A stretch of 64,000 nucleotides of DNA, taken from the NCBI RefSeq assembly GCF_052857255.1, contig NC_135502.1:154552599-154616598 (forward strand), read 5' to 3'. Source of the DNA: Amblyomma americanum. Its lineage: Eukaryota > Arthropoda > Arachnida > Ixodida > Ixodidae. The notes under the pieces were generated by a model, which did no database searches, was not told the origin of the DNA, and worked only from the letters and a program-made list of their open reading frames with translations. Shown in pieces: positions 44,819 through 56,744 of this stretch; position 1 is the first letter of the stretch; every line of letters starts with the position of its first letter. A program made the position numbers and the translations under genes.

Positions 44819-44983
44819 ATGCATTTGATGCATACATCAAAGCTGTACGAGCTGCCGAGGATGAGAAAATGCGGAGAGCAGTTGAATTGCTACCTGGCGG
44901 ACATGCTGATGGACATCAAGTTCGCATCGCGTGCACCTGCCCCTGTAGTCAATGACTGTTGCCCGATAAAAATGATAAAATAA
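44819..44983 (+). pseudogene. BEN gene terminal exon
   Basis: Reads AFDAYIKAVRAAEDEKMRRA, then after a 1-bp shift near 44880 NCYLADMLMDIKFASRAPAP to a TAA at 44981-44983. If unshifted, a stop occurs at 44953. Phase matches the previous exon (1 nt plus AT). The acceptor AATAATAG is weak. Confidence 0.55.
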
Positions 44984-44984
44984 A
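44979..44984 (+). terminator. poly(A) signal AATAAA
   Basis: Overlaps the stop codon of the terminal BEN exon, marking a plausible transcript end. Confidence 0.4.
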
Positions 44985-46552
44985 GGCAGCAAGAAAAATT
45001 ATTTCATTGATTGCAGCCGGGTATTTAGTGCTGGGATGCTGCATTTGCTGCACTTAAGGGTTGCAAGTTCATTCAGGTAGTCTACATATTCAGAGCTATT
45101 AACTGTAGACCAGAGTACGTGTTGCAAGGTCATTGTATCCCCATGACGAGGCTCTCGTATCTGTAAGAAGGTTACATGGTCTTCGTATATACGAGGGACG
45201 GGTGTGACACGTATCCAATACCGTATATATGAGGTACGTATCACACATATATATGTGTTTCGCCATACGTGGAGAGGAACGCGTCTGCCATACGAGCACG
45301 TATACATATGAGCATATATGTAGACACATATCCAATAATTGCGTATATATGAGACACATTTAACACATATATACGAGGTTTTTCAATAGGGCAGTCTTTC
45401 ATATTATGCACTAAAAAAGATTGTGGACGTAAACATGGCTGTTTGCCGTTTCACAGATATATATCTAGGAATAACTTTGGAAAGGGCGGTCGAATATGAC
45501 GCATGCATTAATTGGATTTTCAGAAAATTCGGTTCCGCATGACTTTTCGATGTGGAGTTTTTCACTGTGGAGGTTGTGACATCCCCTATCTCTATAAATC
45601 CTCCTGTGCAGTAGTAATAGAGCAACTCTCGGCCCTCTGTTTCTCTTACCGCTATGAGTAGCTGTTCAAGCTGTTAATGAGAATTTATTAGGGCACTGCT
45701 TCTATTAGGAACACGTGACATGAAACTAAAATTCGCATTCGCGGTCAAGAACTCAAACTTCTTGTATACATGTCCGTCCTCACGGCTGTTCTAAAGAAAA
45801 ACTCAGCGGAAGGACGCAGTACGACGCTGAGGTCGTCCAGTGTCACCCTCTGTGTCTTCGTCCTTCCGTTACTTTTGTAGCGACAGCTACATTACGGTAG
45901 CATTTCGAGCATTCAGCGTGGCGGCGCGCTACACCGTGTTTGCGCCGCCAAGCGGTTGATCACGTGGTGCGGAGCAGCTGCCGGCGGCGCAGCGCCGTGG
46001 CTGATCACGTGGTTTGTCACGTGCTTGGTCACGTGACCAAGTTCCACTCAGCCATCTGTAGCAATCGCGTCACTCCAGGTTTAACCAGAGCTAAACCACC
46101 GACAAATATTTTTCTTTAGATCTATGTACCAACTGGCCCCGCTCTCTACCCTACTCTCTGCTGTATTGGAAAGCATTGCTGGCATGGCCAGCTGCAGGAA
46201 AACATGCTACGACGTTAGATACAATTTTCAAACCAAAAAATAAACTTTTCGCAATTTTCGAGTTCGTGCCAGAAAGTACACCTGATAGAAGGTGCCAGAA
46301 GGTACTTCTGGCATGACCAGGCACCCAAACATATGCAGTGAAAGCAAATTGTAACATGCAGTACAAGAAAAGCTGCTTCAACCCTAAGCTAATGTGTGGC
46401 CAGTGCATGGCAGCGTTGTGGGTGGCACAGCCGGAAGCATACATGTGCACACTCATTCAGCGTTAAAGGGAGAGAGATGTGCTATCATTCAGAGAGCATG
46501 AATAAAGTGAGGCAAATACGTGAGTCAGTATAACAACTGCAACACCATAAGT
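44985..46552. other. spacer with a local duplication and an E-box cluster
   Basis: 45208-45265 is repeated at 45325-45386 (ATCCAATA...CGTATATATGAG...ACACATATATA). A GC-rich patch at 45920-46050 holds four CACGTG sites (listed separately). No gene is recognised. Confidence 0.5.
45961..46035. promoter_or_regulatory. cluster of four CACGTG E-box motifs
   Basis: CACGTG at 45961, 46006, 46018 and 46030, three in a 30-bp span and two preceded by GAT, within a GC-rich patch. Each is palindromic. This could be a bHLH-type regulatory cluster or simply the sequence of a repeat family; the window has no second copy. Confidence 0.4.
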
Positions 46553-49080
46553 TTTATCATCATCTTCAGCCTGACTACACCCACTGAAGGGCAAAGGCCT
46601 CTCCTATGTCTCTCCAATAACCATTTCCTTTGCCAGCTGCGCCCGACCAATCCCTGCAAAGTTCTTAATCTCATCCGCCCACCCACCCTTCTGCTGCCCC
46701 TCGCTACGCTTGCCTTCTCCTGGAATCCACTCCGTTACCCTTTAGCACCGGCGGTTATCTTGCCTTCGCTTCACATTCCCGCTGCAAAGCCCATTTCTTC
46801 CTCCTTATATCCCATGAGGAATATTGGTAAACTGCTCTTCATGATCTGGGAGAACCTTTCATATGCGATACACCCCATTTTTATCTTTCTACTTACTTCC
46901 TACTCATGATCCGGGTCAGCTGACACTACCGATCCTACGTGGACGTATTCGTTTACCATTTCCAGAACCTCGCTTCCAATTGTAAAGGGCTGTTCTCTTG
47001 CTAGACTGTTGAACGTTACATTGAATATCTACCTGTCAATTTTTAAGACCAACCGCTCTGCTCCGCCTAACGCCCTGATCATGCTTTGCATCTCATCTCC
47101 TGAGTTACTTACCAAGAGAATGTCATCAGCAAATCGCAGATTATTTAGGTAATCTCTATTAACTCTTATCCCCAACTGTTCTCAATTCAGGCCTCGAAGT
47201 AATTCCTGCAAACAGGCGGTGAAGATCATTGGCGAGATCGTGCTTCCTTGCCTGACGCCCTTCCTTATTTTAATTTTATTGTTCTCTTTATGGAGGCCTA
47301 TGGTAGCTGCGCAGGTGCTATATATATCTTCCAATATTTTAACATAAGGCTCATCTACACCCTGATTCCAGAATGCCTGTATGACCGCTGAGGTTTCCAC
47401 TGAGTCGAAAGCTTTCACGTAATAAATGAATGCTGTATATAGTGGGTGGTTATATTCTGCGCATTTCTCTACCTCCTGATTCATAGTGCGAATATGATCT
47501 ATTTTGTAATATCCTTTAAGAAAGCCTGCCTGATCATTTGGTTGATTAAAGTAAGGTTGCCCTGATTCTATTAGGTATGACCTTAGTAAATATCTTGTAG
47601 GCAGCGCACAGTAAGCTGACCGGTCTGTAATTTTTCAACTTCTTGGTGTCTCCTTTCCTATGAATTAAGGCAATGATTGCGTTCTTCCAAGCTTCTGGTA
47701 TGGTCGAGGTCATAAGGCTGGTTTTCTAGCATAACTTACCCCCCTCCCCCATCCTTCTAGAGATCTGCTGCTACCTGATCCTCTTGTAGTTGTTTTTGCC
47801 TTTTCATTGCTCTTTAATCTTTCTTTACTTCCTTTTCGTTACTGGCGGGATGACGCATTGCTGTGCGCTATTGTCTCTCATTAACGCTAGTGAAATCGCC
47901 CTCCTTGTCTCTTAACGCATACATCTGGTTTTTACCTATGCCTAGTTTCCTCGTCAAAGCTTTAAGGCAACCTTTGTTCTTTAGAGCATGCTTGATTCTC
48001 TCCATATTGAAATTCCTTATGCCCGTTACGTTGCTCTTACTTATTAACTTCGATAGCTCTGCTAGTTCTATCCTGTATATAGCATTAGACGCCATCATGC
48101 TTTGGCTTTTCCTAATCAGGTTTCTCGTCTCCTGAGATAGCTTGTCGGTATCCTGTCGAACCGTCCTACCGCCTACTTCCACTGCGCACACCGTAATAAT
48201 AGCCGGCAGATTATCGTTCATTGTATTAATATTAAATCATCTTCCTCAGTTAAGGCTGAATATCTGATCAGCAGCGACATTCTTTTTTCCTCTATTTACC
48301 CTCGTGCTGCTAACTAATAATGGACTTCCTCTTCACTAGCATCTTTTGCTCCCTGTTCAAGTCTAAGCTAATTAGAGATATTACCATTCTGTGCTCGCTA
48401 CAGCGCACCTTTCCTAGGACGTCCACATCCTCAACAATGCCATGTTGAGCGCGTAGTATGAAGTCGATTTCATTTTTAGTCAGCATAGGGGCTCTTTCAG
48501 GTACACTTTCTGTTCTGTTGTTCACGGAAGTAGGTATTCATGATCCGTAAATTATTTCTATCTGAGAATTCTACTAATACCTCCTCCCGCTATTCCTAGA
48601 GCCTAACCCGCAGTCGCCTACCGCCCGGTCGCCAGCCTTCTTCTTGCCCACTTTCGCATTCAAGTCGCCCATCGGTACAGTGTACTGCAATTTTACTTTG
48701 TTCATTGCCGATTCCACGTCTTCATAGAAACTTTCAAAGGTCTGGTCATGATGGCTGGATGCAAGCGCGTAGGCCTGCACCACCTTCAGTTTATTCCTCC
48801 TACTGAGCCCAATTACGATAGCTGCCACCCTCTTGATAGTACAATAGAACTTCTCTACGTTGACAGATATATCATGATTAATGAGGAATCCCACACCTAG
48901 TTCTCGTCTAACCGCTAAACCGCGATATCACAGTATGTGCCCGTCCTTTAGTACTGTTTACACCTCACCTATCCTAACTTCACTGAGCCCATTTACATCC
49001 AATTTAATGCCCGCTTGTTCCTCGAACAGCGCTGCTAGGCTAGCCTCACTAGATAAGGTCTAGCGTTGAACGTTGTCAGG
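46553..49080 (-). pseudogene. near full-length RTE-type LINE (endonuclease + RT), broken
   Basis: Minus strand. The 5' part (49080-48310) encodes an apurinic-type endonuclease: NLTTFNAR near 49070, VKLQYTVPMGDLNAKVG near 48690-48640, IDFILRAQ, and DVLGKVRCSEHRMV near 48430-48390, where the usual SDH reads SEH. The RT part includes YTAFIYYVKAFDSVE (near 47450-47410) and KGVRQGSTISPMIF (near 47270-47225). The 3' end has the ATC-rich tail (ATCATCATC near 46555) and a GAC/GCCTTTGCCCTTCAGTGGG-like terminal segment shared with the copies at 35645 and 36596. Frames change repeatedly, so no intact ORF remains. Domain order and the single-ORF layout fit the RTE clade. Confidence 0.8.
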
Positions 49081-49510
49081 TTCAGATTCCAATGGCGGCC
49101 TGTCCGGAGCCAGAGATTCTGAGCACCCTCCGCATCGCTGCCTCCGAAGAAGGCAGCGATGGCGTAGAAGTATAGCACCCGCCTCGCGTGCAAGAGTACC
49201 GGGACTCGAATCCCGGTGCCGCGCAATTCTCCGCCAAGTAAAAAAAAAACTCCGTGTGTCGATGGAATTGCATAAGCAGTCGTGGGGTTCGGCCTAAGCT
49301 TGGTGACCAGAACCGACAACGCACTGCCTCACCAGAACAGGATTTGACCACCCTGGTGTAGTACATGGTCACAACCTTCTATGATCAAAGAAATTAACAT
49401 TCGGCCCTCAGTCCCTAGCGGCTGTGGAGCAACCAACCAAGGTGGCGGTCAGACCTGTGACGCACCATAAATTACCCAACTTCAAAAACATTGCTCAGGG
49501 ATGACTCGCA
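49081..49510 (-). repeat. probable 5' leader of the RTE LINE, with antisense tRNA-like unit
   Basis: This stretch leads without a break into the endonuclease start. Its plus strand contains a tRNA-like unit at 49157-49223 (GATGGCGTAG, box A type; GGGACTCGAATCCC, a perfect T-arm stem with box B), so it is antisense to the LINE. It may be a SINE fused to, or inserted next to, the LINE. Confidence 0.45.
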
Positions 49511-50620
49511 TGAGGTTCTAGATATATTTCAAACATGTAGCAAAATGTGGGCTCTAAAATGGTGCCCCTGTAGGTCTAATATGGGCGGCCCATGTCAACC
49601 TCGGAGGGACCAATATGGGGTTAGCAAGGCGGGCCGCAGTCGGCCTCATGTGGGCTGCCCACATACACACCAATAAGTTCCATTTGGGACTAATATAGGG
49701 AGCCCTTGTGGGACTGCCTATCTTTTGCTTGCATTGCTTGAGCACATTAGACCACCGAGCTACCCCATCGGTCCTGTTTTGGTGGGATCTGGGTAGCTCC
49801 TGAGGGCGAATATTATAGCAATTCATCTAAGTTTATCCCTCCAAAATTGGTATGGGACCGATGCGGGTTCAAAAGCAGCGAGTTGAATTCGGGTTCATAT
49901 GACAGCTGTCTACTCACAATATATTCCTCTGGAGATACTATTTGTTGCAGAGTGCTAGTTATACACTGCTTCTGGAGGCAAGCTGGCCAGGGAAAGCCTC
50001 CAGCTTCCAGGGTAGCCGTGCACGACAACTTTTCAGGAAGCTTTATTTGAAAAGCTAGCATTTTACACGGCGTTAATGTGGAATGGTTGGCTAGAAAGTA
50101 TTTTGAAGCACAAATTGATCCTTAAGCAAGCAGTGAAAAGAATGAAACGAAAGGACAATTGGCGCAGCGGAAAAGTAATGTTTTATTTAGGTCGCACCAT
50201 CGTGTAGCACGAAGTGGGCTATGAAGTGATGGCTCCTCTAGTTTCAATGTGCGTATCATAGATGAGGCCAGGTTGGACGTACGTCGGGTTTGCAACGCGG
50301 GCCCCAGTAGCTCTCCCTCCCCTCCCCCCGCTCTTCTCCGCCGCCCACATAGAGCTACCATTTCGGACCCATGCAGGTAGCCCTTGTTGTCGCTGTGCGC
50401 ATAGGGCCTGCGTTGCTTGATGTCAATAGATAACCGAGCTTGCTGACCATTTTTTAGTGAGATATGGGTAGCCCCCTATAATAAACGGTAGGTTTTCATC
50501 TCAGTTTGCACCTACGAAATGAGTATAGAGTCAATGCGGGTTAAAAGAAGCAAGCCCAATTGGATCGAGAAAACAGGATACCCACAAGGGGCAGGCGTAG
50601 ATGATATATGGGCAGACCTT
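49511..50620 (+). repeat. degenerate repeat family, two direct copies ~700 bp apart
   Basis: 49640-49910 and 50340-50610 align: GCCCACATA, GGTAGCCCTTGT or GGAGCCCTTGT, TTGCATTGCTTGA, ACCGAGCT, GGGTAGC(T/C)CC, GCGGGTTCAAAAG or GCGGGTTAAAAG. Short internal GGGC/CCCATGT motifs recur, so the minus frame at 49554-49826 reads repeated WAAH(I/M)RPT. Confidence 0.65.
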
Positions 50621-52384
50621 CCCCAGACATCCCTATCGTAGCCTCAAGGCATAATATGGGGCAATTTTATCAATATTATTATGAACTATTCAACCAGCCG
50701 AAATTTTCTTTTCGACACGGGAAAAAATAAGCCATGTGGGCTACCCACAATGAGCCCGTTTTGCACCTTTTCCAGGCCGTGCACCTTATTGCTGGGGTTT
50801 ACGAGGATTGCCTATGCTTGTGTTCTGACTATAGTGAAGTCTGAAGAGTCTCAGGTAACCCACTGTATTCTGGTTATTGGGAACAGTAGTTCCTGTGCAT
50901 TGTATGGTTATTTTGCATCATTTACTTGAGTGCTAGAGCCCAAAGCACTAAAGTTTATGTAATAGAGTAAAAAAATTTGAGAATTATATTACAAATTAAC
51001 TATAAGAGTGGGTATGTTATGAATGCGCATAATACAAATTTGTGAACAGAAAATATGCATCTGTAACACGACAGAGCCACGCCGGTGGGTTCATCCCCGC
51101 TGTAGCCGGTATAGGACTTCAAGCGGCAATGAAGCGACGGCCGCATATGGGCTTACCTCGTTTTTTTTTCACATAGCACTCACATTTGTTTTGCATACCC
51201 CGTAAAAGACCCCGACAAGTAACCGATGTGGGCAGGCTGTCTGCACGACTGCTTTCTAGCTCTATCACGGCTGAGGTGGCATCCTAGCGTTTTTGCGTGT
51301 GCAGCCCCAACTATTCTTAACGAGGTTGTTTTCGCACGGAGCCCACATTTATGTTCCACCTGCCCTCTAGTAACTTAGATGGGAGTGGTGATCATGTGAG
51401 GGCGCCATTTCTCCAGCCCCACCGTGACTTATGGAGATGTACAGCGGTTTCGTGTGGGTAACCCCACTTGGTCTAGCACAGGTTTTTTTTTTATCATAGA
51501 GCCCATATTAAAGTTGCATCTTTACCCCACAGGGATCAATGTGGGAAGCAGTGTGGCATGCCCGTTTCCCAGCCACGATGCGGCATATAAGGGACCAACA
51601 TTGGATTCCAGTGGGCAGAACTATTTTGGCTACCAGCGGCTTTTCCAACATACAGCGCACATTAATTTCCATGTGGCTTCATGTGCCCTAGATGCGCCCT
51701 AGCTGTGCTCCTTCTTTTGCCCTAGATGTGGGCTAGATTTAGGAATGTGGCATGATGTAGCCGTAGCAACACCGATATTGGACTCATGTAGAATCAGCGA
51801 AGGTAAGCCCAATTTGAGCTGGCGCAATTATTCCCCACAGGAGACCGACGTAGGTGCATTGGCGGTTACCACCCCTTCACGTGCCCATGTGGGACCCACT
51901 AGGGCCCCCATTGCTTGCTAATTTTATTGTGTAGCAGTTTACATATAAAAATTGTAGAACCTAAACAAGAACTCTCGAGAAACCCAGCTAGTTTGGTTCT
52001 CTTTTACTTGGCAATATATTGGTAGCAACTATGTTTTTACACACAATGTCGCTGAACTAATGTTTCAGTTGCGAGTTTAGTGTATCATTTCGCGTTCGTT
52101 TTCTCAATCCCCACCTCTTATTAGGCTGCATATTTCATGCACTTTGAACCTGCACTTCTCAGATGATCCAGGTTCCTCAAGAGGAAGGAAATACAGCTAC
52201 CAAAATTAATTTCAATATGAATCTGGGACATTTAAAATCACTATCTTTGAATAATCCTGTTCAAGGCCAACTGAACTGCACAGCTCCAAAGTAAAAAAAT
52301 TGCTGTCTGATAAGTGCGACACCTAGACTATTGCGCAGCAGGAATGACACGTGCTGACTCATTTTTGTTGCATAGACAAAGTAC
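50621..52384. other. old repeat-like sequence, no gene
   Basis: Scattered ATGTGGGC, CCCACAT and CCCATGTGGGACCC motifs continue to about 51910, consistent with a decayed extension of the preceding repeat family. 51910-52384 is AT-rich with nothing recognised. Confidence 0.4.
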
Positions 52385-52388
52385 AGCT

Positions 52389-53178
52389 TGTGGGTTTCTC
52401 AGTGGGCACAGGCCACTAACCACCGCGAGTTCGGGCGTCGCGCGAGTTAAGGGCCCCGATTAGCCGTCACCACTCGCACCTTGGGGCTCCGCTGCTACGC
52501 ACTCAATATCTGCAGAGAGGAGAGCGATTCGCCGAAAAGTCAGAGGCCTCCAACTACACGAAGGAGACGTTTATTCACGCGTCCTCTACCGGTACACAGA
52601 CTCAACAGTCACCAGTTCCCGGGGGTGCGCGAGGATCAAGGCTCCGCTGCGCGGTCGAAGCGACAAGAGTAATGCGCGCCGCTAGCACGCCGCTTCAGGA
52701 GATTGTCCTCCCGGCAGTGCTGTGCTCTCTGGTCGGCCGTTGAGCCGTTTGCGAGAGAGTGTGGGCAGTCAACCCAAAGTGCGCCTGCCGGACGTCGCTG
52801 AACCCCTGGACAGGCTCGAGCCGCTGCGAGTCGAGGACCCGTTCTGGTGAGTTTGAGTATGCACTTGTCCGAAAGGCAAAGGCTGGCCCGGACAGACAGT
52901 TGTGTACGCACCTTACGTTGTCTCGGAGGAGCCTCACTCTAGGCTGCACTCGTACGGTCTGGCGGCGCGCGGCCGCCCAGGTGGGTCCCGAATTCCCGCA
53001 AAAAGGCACCAATTGCTAAGGCCCTTGGCAAGTCGGGGCGGGGCTGCGGCCAAATTACAGTGAATAGGCACCCAGCCACCTATCCGGCGCCTGAGGCGGG
53101 AGAAAGGGAAAGAGGAGAACAACGCGGGATGTCGGCAACAGCCGCGCAAAGCATCGGCAGGAATTAAGGATGCACACA
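52389..53178 (-). repeat. 3' LTR
   Basis: 790 bp, aligning with 59207-60311 except for the SINE pair there. Shared blocks include GAGACGTTTATTCACGC, GTACACAGACTCAACAGTCA, CCTTACGTTGTCTCGGAGGA and GCGGGAGAAAGGGAAAGAGG. Both copies have diverged by roughly 10-15%, suggesting an old insertion. Confidence 0.9.
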
Positions 53179-55240
53179 TCTTCCTCTCCTTATATACCAC
53201 CTACCCATCGGTGAATGCAGGCGGCAAAATAAAAAAAATTCACATGAAAAAATAAAACTAGCTACACTCCAGTTTGTGGAGAACCTGTTTCCCCCCTCCA
53301 TTTCGATGCGGCCCATCTTCATCGTCGGCCGTCGGGACAGACAGCCCCCGGCTGGGCGAGCAGGGAAGTCTCCCTCATGGGGGAAAGGGAACGGCAACGG
53401 GAGCGCAACCTCGTTGGTTACGCGGAATTCTGCGGAACCGAGATAGCCCTTCGGTATCCGGCCAGCGTCACGAGCGGTTGGAGCCGCACGCTCCCGTCAC
53501 CTTCCGCGGCAGGCGCACGGGGATCCGTTGTGCCTTGCCGCTGGACTTCTGGTTCCACGCAGCGAGGCGAGCGCAGGACGCGCGCTCTGGTCGCCTTCCC
53601 CGGCAAATGCTAGGGAATGGCTTTGCCTCAAGAATGCGGCGCGCACGGGAGAACTCGGCCGCCATTATCGGCGCATACAAACGTTCGCCGCCGATACCTC
53701 CGAAGTCGCGCCCCTGCCCCAGCCGGTAAGTCGGAAGTCCTTCTTACGTAGCCTTCAACTTCCGAGGAATGCCTCGTTGATGTTTTGTAGCTAGCTGGCC
53801 CGCTCTGCGTATTGATTGCAAGTGTAATAAATAGCATATGAGTGTTAACGCTGTGTCGTCCCTCCCCTTTGTCGCTCGAGCACGAACCCCTCCGCGGTTA
53901 GCGAACGGGAACGCTAGCTTCATCCGCGGTGTGGGAGTGCGGGTGAGACGGAAGGCTTTGTCCCCCTGTATTTCCACAAGTTCCAGCCATAAACTTGAAA
54001 ACACGCAGCCAAGAAAAGAAAACAGCACTTCCTTATGCTTCAAGGAAACAAAAACTGAGAACGTGCAGGTTACATACACTGTACACTGTACACAAGGTGA
54101 TGTGAATGCAAATGTAAAACTTTTTGACAGGTGGATGGCAGCAACGTTCGGTGGCGCAGCCCATTTTGTCGGTGATTCAATGCTCGCAGACTTCAACTTG
54201 GGCCGGTAGAAGGACGGACGGCCGGATGTGATATTCCTACCATTAATGACGACGGAGGCCGCGGCAGGGTATTAACCATGCACCCTCGAACACGACGTCA
54301 TGTTCGGGCACAAGATAACCAGTGCACCCCTCTCGCGCCGGATGAAACAGGCGCGAGCGTTCCGCGGCCTCTTGAGGTGGGGCAACAGCGTGGTGCCCTT
54401 CCCGTCCCCATGCTCACGCAGAACCACACAATGGCACAGAAACTCACGTCGAACGGCGGCAACGACCCGCTCATCAGCAGCATCCCGAGGCACCGCGGCA
54501 GGAGTCAAAGAACGCACTTTTCACGTGTCCACACAGCCCCAACTTTACCTTCACACCAGCCGCACGAAACCCGGTCCACGACATACGGGCTTTTTAACCA
54601 AAAAGCCATTCCTAGACGGAACAGAAGGGACAAAAGGGGCGCTGTACAAAAGAAGGTATCTGCGCTTCAAGGAGATCAGTGTGAGGAAGAGTAAGCTGAA
54701 GTTTGCATATGTACAAGTGTGGTTAAATAAAAAACTGAACGCCAACGCCAACGCATAATACATATGTGCATCTCGGAACGTTTCAACAAACAACAGACGA
54801 AGAGGAAACAAAAGACGCTAGGAACAGACTAAAATAAACAAACAAATGAATAAATAAATGCTCAAGGCTGGAATTGAGCATGCGGCAAACAAAACAAATA
54901 TACACCGTGCTTCTCCTGGGTGGAGCCCGACGAGAAAGCTCACCAGCTAGCTTAGTCTGAGTGCCTTCGGTTGCGGATGACTCCGTCATCCGGCATCAAA
55001 CACATTGGTGACTGTCGCATGAGATTGTACCGGTACGCGGTACGCTTGCCTTCCGCAGCACCAGTTGTGCCTTTGCGCTTGCTTGTGATACCAGTGGGTA
55101 CCGGCGCAAGCTCGTCAGACCATGACGCATAGGCCTTCATGTCTGCGATGTGGGCACGGCTGATATTTCTCGAAAGGGGATCCTCAAGCAGACACGCGAG
55201 CGGTGACTAGACTCTGACCACTCGGTACGAACCAAGCCAC
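53179..55240. other. element 3' internal region, no recognised gene
   Basis: Between the integrase C-terminus and the 3' LTR. Frames on both strands reach 120-150 codons (53274-53729 plus, 53838-54209 plus, 54278-54758 plus, 53744-54196 minus), helped by GC-rich composition. No envelope-like membrane segment or domain is recognised. Plus-strand frames would be antisense to the element. Confidence 0.4.
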
Positions 55241-56264
55241 TTAAGGAGCGAGCGATGCTGAGAACCCCTCACTGGCATCGCTAAGAACGTGGTTGCGTTT
55301 CAGGACAATACCAACCGCATTAAAAGTCAGGCTGCGGTGTTTGCCGTCGTACTGAGCCTCCTGTTGGGCTCTGGCTGCGGCCAAGCTCGGCCTTGCTCTG
55401 TTGAGAGCGCGACCAAATCGGTCCCGCAGCATCGACGCATAAGCACAGCAGTCTGCCCGTGTCTGCTCATCGCCGAGCTGGCTTTGCACGTCGTCTGACT
55501 TCGGATTCGCCAGCTCCCTCATGAAATTGAGGAAGGCGGGAGAGATACCAGTTGAGCGATTCTCAGCTGTTCGAATGGTGAACGCAGATTCACTCAAATG
55601 GTCTGCCTAATACTTTTGACACTCGGGAAACGCCACCAGCAATGGCCTGAGCGTTCGGTTAATTCTCTCGGTCAAGTTGTACTGCGGATGGCAGGCTGAA
55701 GGGGTGTAGTGCTCAATTCCGAGGGAACTGCACGTATTACCGAACACCTGAGGGGTGAAATAGGAAGCATTGTCCGCGATCGGCCTTTCTGGAATGCCGA
55801 ACTCACAGAACATTTCCTAGAGTTTATCCAGCACCGCTCGTGCTGACACTTTGCGAAGCGGGTACAACTCGACCCATTGGGAAAATCGGTCAGTGACTAA
55901 TACAAAGTTAAATGAACCCCTACTTGCTCGTGGGGAAAGGAACCATCAAATTTTAGGTGGCCATCTGCTACGGATGCACACTGTCAATTGGTTTCATCAT
56001 TCCGGGCGGCTTCCCACCCCGTGACTTCATAGCTTGAGAGACATGGCAGAAACAGCAATAGTGAAAAATGTCGAGCTTCATGCCTGGCCACGTCACTGAT
56101 TGACTCAGTTTTGCAAAAACTTTGGAGCCACTCAGGTGACCTGCCAGTGGTTCGTGAACAGAAAATCGCAATAGTGCGCCGCTCAGACTTTTGTGAATAA
56201 CCACCTTGAACGGGTCAATAGACTTATCATCGGTGGCTATGTACTCCGGGGCGCGCCGCGACAC
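55241..56264 (-). pseudogene. integrase remnant (H2C2, core, C-terminal)
   Basis: 56264-55968 carries the zinc-binding H2C2 part (HEPLAGHLSGSKV, then WPGM and a CCFCHVSQ-type cysteine cluster). 55830-55607 carries the second half of the catalytic core (FGIPERPIADNASYF, then SACHPQYNLTERINRTLRPL, with the Asp and Glu positions kept). 55597-55241 is the C-terminal part (QQEAQYDGKHR). Stops separate the pieces; the first part of the core is not open. Confidence 0.75.
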
Positions 56265-56744
56265 CCTCTAGCCTTTACCCCTCTGCGCCCACTACAATAC
56301 CAGTAGCGTCATGGCGCTCCGTCTCCCCGAGACCATTGCTCATCTCGCGACAAAAAGAGTGTAAGCAGGGCGACGGAGCTTTACTGACACTGCCTATAAT
56401 GGCGTCAAATAAAGAAGCCACAAAGAAGCGTTGATGATGAAGATTCACAAATAAGGATGAAGTTCACGTGAAGCGAAGGTTGATGATGGATAATTACAGA
56501 TGCGGATGGCGTTCACGAAGAGTGCTCACAGGAGCCATATTTCTGGGCTTTCAGCAGCTCGTTCCGGCTGAAAACGATTCCAGTCATCCCAGAAAAGAGC
56601 CTGGTCTTGTCCCAACTAAAGTTTCTAGCCAAAATTTCCGCTCCCGTTGGCGTCTCCGAGGTGCTCATGTGGAGCTTTGCCTCTCGCCCGCTTCGTGAAG
56701 CGCTGCTTGCCTGGTTAGCTGGTTAGCGAAATGGGTTGGCCCGT
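56265..56744. other. gap between RNase H and integrase
   Basis: Contains two GTTGATGATG-type repeats (near 56429 and 56479) separated by AAGTTCACGTGAAG-like sequence. No RNase H or integrase motif is seen, so this may be an insertion or a heavily decayed linker. Confidence 0.4.

Larger units (their letters stand above)
31054..44983 (+). pseudogene. decayed BEN-domain protein gene with BEND5-like N-terminus
   Basis: Exon-like segments on one strand fit together in order and phase: exon 1 31054-31277 (ends phase 1), exon 2 31761-31858 (starts with 2 nt, ends phase 0), exon 43662-43727 (phase 0 to 0), exon 44421-44693 (phase 0 start; ends with 1 nt), terminal exon 44819-44983. Exon 1 reads TYAYVKYID, then in the next frame DGTKAIVHVSM and VYWHGGKNVKAFFSAHVIKL, resembling the N-terminal module of BEND5-type proteins. 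The 44.4-kb exon reads VHLGS, then after a 1-bp shift ERWRWLLSRGRDFLFCKDAT, then RRRSITGSVCRQFL, the BEN-domain pattern. BEN domains bind DNA in transcriptional regulators. At least three 1-bp frame changes in exon 1, two in the BEN exon and one in the last exon break it, so it is read as a pseudogene. Several breaks are next to homopolymers (for example A6 near 44530), so assembly indels are an alternative. Introns are full of transposons. Confidence 0.6.

Noticed and set aside
45180..45390. TATATG-rich segment as a promoter cluster
   Set aside because: It is a local duplication of low-complexity AT sequence with no associated gene.
49157..49223. Considered as a functional tRNA gene
   Set aside because: The T-arm is good, but the acceptor and D stems do not pair and it is embedded in a LINE leader.
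53274..54758. GC-rich overlapping plus-strand frames inside the LTR element, considered as an antisense or env-like gene
   Set aside because: No signal peptide, membrane segment or conserved motif; GC-rich DNA readily stays open by chance.
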